Source: Trueperaceae bacterium (lineage in GTDB: Bacteria; Deinococcota; Deinococci; Deinococcales; Trueperaceae). Taken from it: DNA of 5,625 nucleotides. The stretch covers positions 1 through 5,625 of the forward strand of contig SKWV01000502.1 in NCBI GenBank assembly GCA_007128755.1, in the 5' to 3' direction. Position numbers and translations under genes: made by a program. The notes under the pieces were generated by a model. That model saw nothing but the letters and a program-made list of their open reading frames with translations, did not search any database and was not told where the DNA came from. Positions 1 through 4,195 of this stretch are shown here, one piece after another; position 1 is the first letter of the stretch; each line of letters opens with the position of its first letter.

Positions 1-462
1 ATGCCGTCACACGCGAGGCTCATCGCCTCGCGGGACGCGGTCGTGGCGCGCCACCGGGATCTGCGGGTGATCGGCGCGCACCTGGGCAGCCTCGAGTACG
101 ACCTCGCCGAGGTCGCGAGGCACCTCGATGCGCACGCGAACTTCGCGGTCGACGTCTCCGCTCGCTTGGCCGACCTCATGCGCCACGACGGCGATGCCGC
201 GCGCACGTTCTTCGACACGTACCAAGACCGGATCATCTTCGGCACCGACGTGGTCATGCGCACGCCCCACTCGCAGCTGAGCGACGCCGAGCGCGCGCGG
301 CAGATCGACGCGCTCGCGGCGTCGTACCGCGACCACATCCGCTACTTCGAGACGGACGAGGTGGTGACCCACGGTGGCAGCACCGCGCGCGGCATCCAGC
401 TGGCCGACGACGTGCTGGAGAAGCTCTACGCCGCCAACGCGCGGGCGTGGTACGGGCTGTGA
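1..462 (+). CDS. Amidohydrolase-family (TIM-barrel) metal-dependent hydrolase, C-terminal part
   Basis: This is the C-terminal 153 residues of an amidohydrolase-2 type protein (the family of decarboxylases and hydrolases with a metal-centred TIM barrel). Seen: a strand ending in VIGAHLG with His27, a position that is normally a metal or catalytic His; FGTD with Asp83, the conserved metal-site Asp after the last barrel strands; and a C-terminal helix ending KLYAANARAWYGL, which matches the usual ending of the family (a helix with NA near the C-terminus). Whole proteins are usually about 280-400 residues and the N-terminal HxH strand is missing here, so the gene almost certainly starts upstream of the window. 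The ATG at position 1 is probably an internal Met. The insert between Asp83 and the final helix, with YFETDE at 115-120, fits the subgroup whose late loops shape the substrate pocket. The substrate cannot be named. The family call is firm and the function is open. Confidence 0.85.
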   Translation: MPSHARLIASRDAVVARHRDLRVIGAHLGSLEYDLAEVARHLDAHANFAVDVSARLADLMRHDGDAARTFFDTYQDRIIFGTDVVMRTPHSQLSDAERARQIDALAASYRDHIRYFETDEVVTHGGSTARGIQLADDVLEKLYAANARAWYGL

Positions 463-528
463 GGGGGTCCGTGAACCACCAAAGTGCGCCCGTCTGCGCG
501 GCGGCGACCCCCAGCACGGTCATCGTCA

Positions 529-558
529 TGAACACGATCAAGACGCTCACGGTACCCT
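529..558 (+). promoter_or_regulatory. Candidate promoter for the 566/616 genes
   Basis: TGAACA (529-534) matches four of six bases of a -35 box. An 18-nt gap separates it from TACCCT (553-558), which fits a TANNNT -10 box. Transcription would begin near 565-566, right at the ATG of a 17-codon ORF. This is inferred from pattern alone, and in GC-rich DNA such a match can occur by chance. Confidence 0.35.
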
Positions 559-565
559 GGCGTGG

Positions 566-619
566 ATGAGCACCACTCGACCCATCGCCGGCGATAGCGA
601 CCGGACGACCCCGCCATGA
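566..619 (+). CDS. Possible 17-residue leader ORF coupled to the next gene
   Basis: The short frame reads MSTTRPIAGDSDRTTPP. Its TGA stop overlaps the ATG of the next gene as ATGA (616-619), the classic arrangement for translational coupling. It has no Shine-Dalgarno sequence, but a TACCCT box ends 7 nt before its ATG, so it could be the first codon of a leaderless mRNA. The downstream gene also lacks a clear Shine-Dalgarno, so ribosomes finishing here could restart there. The peptide has no run of one amino acid that would suggest attenuation. It is too short to judge coding bias, and it may simply be 5' untranslated sequence. Confidence 0.3.
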   Translation: MSTTRPIAGDSDRTTPP

Positions 620-957
620 GCGACCACGACGATCTCGTCGGCTACGCCGTCGACCGCTTCGGCAACCTGACGCACACGCGCGTCCTGGAGGAACTGGTGC
701 AGGGGATCGACGACGACACGCTGCGTCACGCGGTCGCCGAGTTCGGCCTCGAAGCGGTCGCCGAGCACTACCTCCGCACGGTCATCGCCGACGGCACGGT
801 GCACGCCGACGCCGAAGCCGCCCGCGCCGAGGCCGACGACCTCTTCGACAGCGATCCGCTGGCATCACCGCGCGTGCACGCCGTCACCGTCGCCGACTTG
901 GCCGACCTCGTCACACGCCTTGGGCTCACGGAGCCCCCATCGTCCGACTTCCCGTAG
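616..957 (+). CDS. Hypothetical acidic, mostly helical protein (113 aa)
   Basis: I do not recognise this protein. It is 113 residues long, strongly acidic and rich in Ala, Asp, Glu, Leu and Val. It has no signal peptide, membrane segment, Cys or obvious catalytic motif. The pattern suggests several amphipathic helices: about residues 17-30 (TRVLEELVQGIDD), 34-60 and 65-77, then a last helix around 90-103 (VTVADLADLVTRLGL) and a Pro/Ser tail. It is probably a small cytosolic protein. Coding is supported by nearly uniform G/C third positions. The ATG is the earliest start in the frame. No Shine-Dalgarno is visible upstream, and the ATG overlaps the stop of a possible 17-codon leader ORF. The gap to the next gene is 52 nt, so co-transcription with it is possible. 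Confidence 0.75.
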   Translation: MSDHDDLVGYAVDRFGNLTHTRVLEELVQGIDDDTLRHAVAEFGLEAVAEHYLRTVIADGTVHADAEAARAEADDLFDSDPLASPRVHAVTVADLADLVTRLGLTEPPSSDFP

Positions 958-998
958 GCGCGGGGAGGTTTTTCTCCTCGTTCGGGCCGCCCGTTCGG

Positions 999-1004
999 TA
1001 GCCT
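999..1004 (+). promoter_or_regulatory. Candidate -10 box (TAGCCT) for a leaderless start at 1010
   Basis: TAGCCT fits TANNNT and ends 5 nt before the ATG at 1010, so transcription could begin at the start codon. No convincing -35 box is seen at 16-18 nt upstream, although a T-rich patch lies at 969-974. The stretch just before it carries the heptamer CGTTCGG twice, 13 bp apart (979-985 and 992-998). Confidence 0.25.
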
Positions 1005-1009
1005 CCGTC

Positions 1010-1543
1010 ATGCAGCGTCCCGTGGTGTTCTCGTTGGTTCTGTGTCTGTCGATCCTCGTCTCAGCCGGCGCGGCTCAGCCCCTCTGGGCCGACACCCGTG
1101 TGGGCATGAGCGAGGCCCAGGTGCTCGCCGTCGTGCCGGGGGCGGCCCTGGTGCCCGAGAGCGCCCGGGCGACCGACGTCTTCGGGACCGCCTGGTCGGT
1201 GGAGTCGCGCGACGTGCGCGTGCTCGACCTGACGGGGAGCGCCACCTTCGGCTTCGACGACGCGGCGCTTCGCGTCGCGAAGCTCCAGTTCGCGTCGCCG
1301 CTCACGGGCGTGGCGGCCGACGCCGAGTGCGCGGGACTGCTCGGCACCTTGACCGAGCGGCACGGCACCCCCGGAGCGACGGAGCGGCACGCGTCGCTCG
1401 GGATGAGCTTCACGCAGGCGACGTGGCTCGACGGCACGGTGCAGGTCGTCGCGATGTGCTTGGGCAGCGCGCATGCCACGCGGTACTTCGTCGGCATCCG
1501 GCCGCTCTCCGCGCGCGAGCTCACGGCGATGCGGGCGCCGTAA
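1010..1543 (+). CDS. Small exported protein with a BamE/SmpA-like motif (177 aa)
   Basis: A hypothetical secreted or periplasmic protein. Residues 1-22 form a signal peptide (short basic start MQR, hydrophobic core VVFSLVLCLSILV, then SAGAA), with cleavage plausible near AGA-AQ or a little later. The mature part opens with DTRVGMSEAQVLAVVPGA (28-45). This looks like the 'G-M-S-x-x-x-V' turn and helix found in BamE/SmpA and other BLIP-like small envelope proteins. A beta segment (ATFGFDDAALRVAKLQF, 78-94), a helix ending in ERHGTP (116-121) and another strand pair (ATWLDGTVQVVAMC) follow, compatible with a repeated helix-plus-sheet fold. Cys107 and Cys150 are the only mature cysteines and may form a disulfide. 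No lipobox is seen. The ATG at 1010 is preferred over the TTG at 920, because the longer form puts an Arg-rich stretch before the signal peptide and overlaps the preceding gene. The fold call is tentative. Confidence 0.75.
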   Translation: MQRPVVFSLVLCLSILVSAGAAQPLWADTRVGMSEAQVLAVVPGAALVPESARATDVFGTAWSVESRDVRVLDLTGSATFGFDDAALRVAKLQFASPLTGVAADAECAGLLGTLTERHGTPGATERHASLGMSFTQATWLDGTVQVVAMCLGSAHATRYFVGIRPLSARELTAMRAP

Positions 1544-1580
1544 CGCCCCACCCGACCACGCGGATCGGTCCGGCACGAGC

Positions 1581-1611
1581 ATCGTCCCGCACCTCGGTGG
1601 TGCGGGACGAT
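1581..1611. terminator. Perfect 13-bp hairpin between convergent genes, probable bidirectional terminator
   Basis: ATCGTCCCGCACC (1581-1593) and GGTGCGGGACGAT (1599-1611) are exact inverted repeats around a 5-nt loop, TCGGT. The hairpin lies 37 nt after the plus-strand stop at 1543 and 55 nt beyond the end of the minus-strand gene at 1667, exactly where a shared terminator is expected. No U-tract follows on either strand, so it may instead protect the 3' ends or depend on other factors. Confidence 0.6.
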
Positions 1612-1666
1612 CGAAGGATGGAGCGGCGTGCCGAGAGGCGACGCCGTGCTTCAGTGCGGTCCGAGC

Positions 1667-2440
1667 TCAGTTCGTGCCCAGGCCGGCTGGACCGGGCTCG
1701 GTCGCGATCCGGTCCTGGAAGACCTCGATGCCGTGTTCGGCACGCAGATCGCCGAAGCGCTGCTGCAGGCGGTCACTCACGAAGCGCTGCTCGACGTCGG
1801 CACGCACCTCGTCGAACTCGCGATCACCGAAGAACTGCGTGCGGTGCTGCGCGTGGAACTCCTCGAGCTCGGCGTCGGTCCACTGGACGTCGGCACGAAG
1901 CTCATCCACGACCCGCTGAGCGAGCATGCCCTCGCGAACGGACTCGCGGTAGGCCATCTCGTCGGCGAAGCCGAGATCCGTGAGCGTCTGGTCGAACTGA
2001 TCGCCCCACTGCACGCGGGCCTGATCGACGCGCTGATCGACCTCGACGTCGGTGATCTCGATACCCCGCTGCTCGGCCTCGCGCAAGAGCGCCTGCTGCG
2101 TGGCGTACATCTCGAGGAACTCACCGCGGAAGCGGTCGAACATGGTGCGGACCTCGTCGGTGAACTGCAGCCCGTGGTGCATCGCCATGGCGCGTATGGA
2201 GCGGTCGAACTCCTCGGCGAACTGGCGCTGGGTCAGCGGCTCGTCGGGGCCGAACTGCGCGACGGGCTGGTCTGGATCGATACCGGATGGCAGCGTCACG
2301 TCTTGCTGCATGCCGGGCTGCTGCGCCGTCTCTGGCGTTGCCGGCTCCTGCTGGGCGACACCGAGTGCCAGACCGCCGGCGACGAGGCTCGCGAGGACCG
2401 CGCGCATGGCCGAGCTCTTGAAGGTACGGAACGTACTCAT
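1667..2440 (-). CDS. Exported SurA-like (SurA_N) chaperone-type protein without a PPIase domain
   Basis: A 257-residue exported protein. Residues 1-29 are a signal peptide (basic start with K8 and R13, core AVLASLVAGGLALGVA), probably cut before QQ. A Gln/Pro/Thr-rich linker (30-60) follows. Residues 61-185 match the helical N-terminal domain of SurA/PrsA-type foldases: the LTQRQFAEEFDR helix, the QQALLREAEQRGIEITDVEV segment (115-134), then QFDQTLTDLGFADEMAYRES. Residues 186-245 (VQWTDAELEEFHAQH, then FDEVRADVEQRFVSDRLQQ) resemble the arm and C-terminal helix that normally flank the parvulin rotamase. Here those parts are joined directly, with only a short FFGDRE-type connector, so no PPIase domain is present. 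A role in binding unfolded envelope proteins is inferred. AAAGGAG lies 7 nt upstream of the ATG, which fixes the start. It is transcribed divergently from the phosphotriesterase-family gene. Confidence 0.85.
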   Translation of the reverse strand: MSTFRTFKSSAMRAVLASLVAGGLALGVAQQEPATPETAQQPGMQQDVTLPSGIDPDQPVAQFGPDEPLTQRQFAEEFDRSIRAMAMHHGLQFTDEVRTMFDRFRGEFLEMYATQQALLREAEQRGIEITDVEVDQRVDQARVQWGDQFDQTLTDLGFADEMAYRESVREGMLAQRVVDELRADVQWTDAELEEFHAQHRTQFFGDREFDEVRADVEQRFVSDRLQQRFGDLRAEHGIEVFQDRIATEPGPAGLGTN

Positions 2441-2447
2441 GATGATA

Positions 2448-2454
2448 CTCCTTT
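2448..2454 (-). promoter_or_regulatory. Ribosome-binding site of the SurA-like gene
   Basis: Read on the minus strand this is AAAGGAG, followed by a 7-nt spacer and then ATG at 2440. It is a strong Shine-Dalgarno match and confirms the chosen start. Confidence 0.8.
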
Positions 2455-2515
2455 CAGGTTTACATCACCTACAGGCATGGCGCGACGGTGAAGTCGTGAG
2501 GCTGCGTTGAGAAGG

Positions 2516-2558
2516 CGCTCATGAGCGTAGTGCGAGAAACGCCGAGAGCGACGCTCAT
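2516..2558. repeat. Clustered ATGAGCG dyads, candidate operator or hairpin
   Basis: CGCTCATGAGCG (2516-2527) is a perfect 12-bp palindrome. GAGCGACGCTC (2546-2556) is a second dyad. The heptamer ATGAGCG occurs three times in 43 bp: inverted at 2516-2522, direct at 2521-2527 and inverted at 2552-2558. ATGAGCGT (2521-2528) and ACGCTCAT (2551-2558) could also pair as an 8-bp stem with a 22-nt loop. The cluster lies about 75-120 bp before the SurA-like start, in a divergent promoter region. Confidence 0.45.
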
Positions 2559-2782
2559 ACGAAGCCCCACGGGCCGCGCCGGGCCTCGAGGCTCTGGAAG
2601 GATAGTGGTGCCTCATGTAGCTGTCCACTGCAACCGTACACGAGCTCCAACCCACCTTCACGGGGCGCCCTCTCGACGAGACGCGCGACGTGGCACCGCG
2701 CCCTGATCCGGTAGAAGTATGGGATGCCGAACCGGGGTACCCCAACACGACGCATGCGCCCGAACCGGAGCCCGGACCGCCG

Positions 2783-3772
2783 GTGAACGCCACCGACCCC
2801 GTCCTCCCGACCGTCTCGGGCGCGATCGTGCGCCCCGGATCCGACCTTCGACTCGACGCGCACGGCCACGCGTGGATCGCACCGCCCGCGCTCGCGGCCG
2901 AGGAAGTCCCGGCGCTCCGAGACGAGGCGGCGCTCGTCGCGGGTCTCGAGCGCTTCGCCCGTGCGGCCGCACCACGCCGCGCGGCACTCCTGGACTGTCA
3001 GGCGCCAGGCTGCGGACGCGACGCCGCGGCCCTCGCCCGCATCGCCAAGAAGAGCGGTGTGGCCATCGCGGCCCTAACGGGCTTCCACGTGCGACGCGCG
3101 TATCCGAAGGGCCTGCGGCCGTGGACGACCACCGGAAGCGCGCTCGACACCTTCGTCCGCGAACTCGAGGGCGGGTTCCGCGAGGCGCCGATGGCGAAGG
3201 CCGCCGGCGTGAAGGCCGCGTTCACGGGCACGGTCGAGGACGACGATCCCTGCTGGCAGGCGGCGATCGCCGCCTGCAGACAGACGGGGGCGCTGCTCGT
3301 GGTCCACACGGAGCGCGGCGCCGGCATCGAGGACCTCGTCGCGTGGCTGCACGAGCGTGCCGTGCCGACCGATCGCATCTACCTCCTGCATGCCGACGGG
3401 CGCGGCGACGCCGGCGTGCTCGCGGAGTTGGCGTCCGCCGGCGTGCTGCTCGGCTTCGCCTCGTCGCTGCGACCGAGCTCGGGCGAGAACGGGGAGCCGT
3501 TCGCGCTGCTGGAGCGCCTGCTCGAGGGCGGCTTCGCGCGCTCCGTGGCGATCGGCCTCGCCCTCACGTCGCCGACGCTCTGGGCACCTGCCGACGAGCA
3601 GCCGGCCGCCGCAGGGCCGAAGCCGCACGGGCCCGCGGCTCTCGTCACGATCGTCGAGGCTCGGCTGCGCGAGCTCGGCGTCGTGGAGGGCGACCTCGAC
3701 GCGCTCCTCGGGGCGTCGTTGCTCGAGCGCGCCGCGCGCCCCGAGGTGTGGAGCACCGGCACGACGGCGTGA
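2783..3772 (+). CDS. Phosphotriesterase-family (PTE-like) TIM-barrel protein with an atypical metal site
   Basis: A 329-residue protein of the PTE/amidohydrolase family (known members are phosphotriesterases, lactonases and related hydrolases). Seen, numbered from the GTG at 2783: TVSG at 10-13, then DAHGHAW with His27 and His29 (the HxH of strand 1, usually HEH or HVH); CGRDAAALARIAKKSGVAI (77-95), the typical GRD helix; Lys144 in GVKAAFTG, the usual carbamylated bridging Lys; His175 in VVHTERG; and His203 in LLHADGRGD. Where the last metal ligand, Asp, is expected after the SVAIG strand (residues 254-258), the sequence reads LALTSP and has no Asp. An in-frame GTG at 2690 would add 31 Pro/Glu-rich residues, but there only about two-thirds of codons end in G/C, whereas the first 18 codons from 2783 all do. 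Family members normally begin shortly before the TVxG segment, so 2783 is preferred. Neither start has a strong Shine-Dalgarno. The substrate is unknown, and catalysis may be altered or lost. Confidence 0.85.
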   Translation: MNATDPVLPTVSGAIVRPGSDLRLDAHGHAWIAPPALAAEEVPALRDEAALVAGLERFARAAAPRRAALLDCQAPGCGRDAAALARIAKKSGVAIAALTGFHVRRAYPKGLRPWTTTGSALDTFVRELEGGFREAPMAKAAGVKAAFTGTVEDDDPCWQAAIAACRQTGALLVVHTERGAGIEDLVAWLHERAVPTDRIYLLHADGRGDAGVLAELASAGVLLGFASSLRPSSGENGEPFALLERLLEGGFARSVAIGLALTSPTLWAPADEQPAAAGPKPHGPAALVTIVEARLRELGVVEGDLDALLGASLLERAARPEVWSTGTTA

Positions 3773-3879
3773 GCGCGCGGCCGGCGGAGCATGACTCCCG
3801 GACCTCTGCTCGCCCACTCAGATCACCAGCAGCCTCACGTCGTCCACGCCCCCTGGGCAGGCATGCGGCTCACCAGAGC

Positions 3880-4068
3880 TCACATCGCCCCGAGTGTCGG
3901 GCCGACCCCGAGCACCATGATCAGGAACCAGACGACGAGCGCACCAAGCACCACGACGAGCACCACCCCCCAAGGCCATGCGCCGCGTTGTTGCCAGACG
4001 CGCGCGGCGAACGTCCCCAAGAACCCGACGAGCACGCCGAGCAGCAGCATCGCTGCGAGGGTCGACAT
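3880..4068 (-). CDS. Small two-helix membrane protein (62 aa)
   Basis: I do not recognise a named family. The 62 residues hold two hydrophobic helices, about residues 4-22 (LAAMLLLGVLVGFLGTFAA) and 34-56 (from GVVLVVVLGALVVWFLIMVL). They are joined by a short polar loop, RVWQQRGAWPW, whose two Arg would favour the cytoplasmic side and place both ends outside. The clean helix-loop-helix pattern, which the other frames here do not show, is the main reason to accept it. The ATG at 4068 is the only usual start after an in-frame stop. No Shine-Dalgarno sits at the right distance, but TACGCT (4077-4082, minus strand) ends 8 nt before the ATG, so the mRNA may be leaderless. The gene follows the P450 on the same strand with a 127-nt gap and converges with the PTE-like gene. 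Confidence 0.65.
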   Translation of the reverse strand: MSTLAAMLLLGVLVGFLGTFAARVWQQRGAWPWGVVLVVVLGALVVWFLIMVLGVGPTLGAM

Positions 4069-4076
4069 GATGGTGC

Positions 4077-4082
4077 AGCGTA
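4077..4082 (-). promoter_or_regulatory. Candidate -10 box (TACGCT) for the small membrane protein
   Basis: On the minus strand TACGCT fits TANNNT and ends 8 nt before the ATG at 4068. No good -35 box is seen 16-18 nt further upstream. An AGAAGGAG sequence lies at 4114-4121 on the same strand, but 45 nt from the ATG and with no usable start just behind it. Confidence 0.25.
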
Positions 4083-4195
4083 ACGCTCGGAGCCTGACGC
4101 GACGGTCGCGCTGCTCCTTCTGTTAGGCAGCACGCGCGGCACCCTACCGGCTCCGTCGGCACACAGCCGCACCCGCGAGTCCGTCGCGTCGCTCC

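Larger units (their letters stand above)
2441..2782. other. Divergent intergenic region
   Basis: These 342 bp lie between two divergent genes and should hold both promoters. Third-position bias typical of the flanking genes is lost here, and no frame looks coding. It contains the minus-strand ribosome-binding site (2448-2454), a cluster of ATGAGCG repeats (2516-2558), and two 10-bp palindromes, GCCTCGAGGC (2583-2592) and GGGGTACCCC (2734-2743). AGTGG and CCACT could form a weak stem around 2604-2630. I could not identify a convincing -35/-10 pair for either gene, nor any tRNA or known riboswitch. Confidence 0.6.

Noticed and set aside
463..512. GGGGGTC (463-469) and GACCCCC (506-512) inverted repeat after the amidohydrolase stop, as a terminator
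   Set aside because: The 36-nt loop is too long for an intrinsic terminator and no T-run follows. A 7-bp GC match is likely by chance here.
1042..1983. 313-codon plus-strand frame crossing the exported protein and the convergent gene
   Set aside because: It runs through two genes on opposite strands and through the 1581-1611 hairpin. The product is almost entirely Arg/Ala/Gly/Pro.
1628..2491. 287-codon plus-strand open frame covering the SurA-like gene
   Set aside because: It is longer than the minus-strand gene, but the minus strand has a signal peptide, recognisable foldase segments and a strong ribosome-binding site. The plus frame gives a Leu/Glu/Val-rich shadow with no domain.
2521..2706. 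61-codon plus-strand frame in the divergent intergenic region
   Set aside because: No third-position G/C bias, no ribosome-binding site and no recognisable sequence. It starts inside the palindrome cluster.
2734..2743. GGGGTACCCC palindrome as an operator
   Set aside because: A single short palindrome without a second copy or a placed promoter is too little evidence.
3773..3879. Terminator between the convergent PTE-like and membrane-protein genes
   Set aside because: Only 4-bp GC stems such as GCCC-CCT-GGGC are visible, with no T-run. Nothing comparable to the 1581-1611 hairpin.
2719..4083. 454-codon plus-strand frame over the PTE-like gene
   Set aside because: The product is extremely rich in Arg, Ala and Gly, typical of an out-of-frame reading of GC-rich coding DNA. 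The family motifs lie in the other frame.
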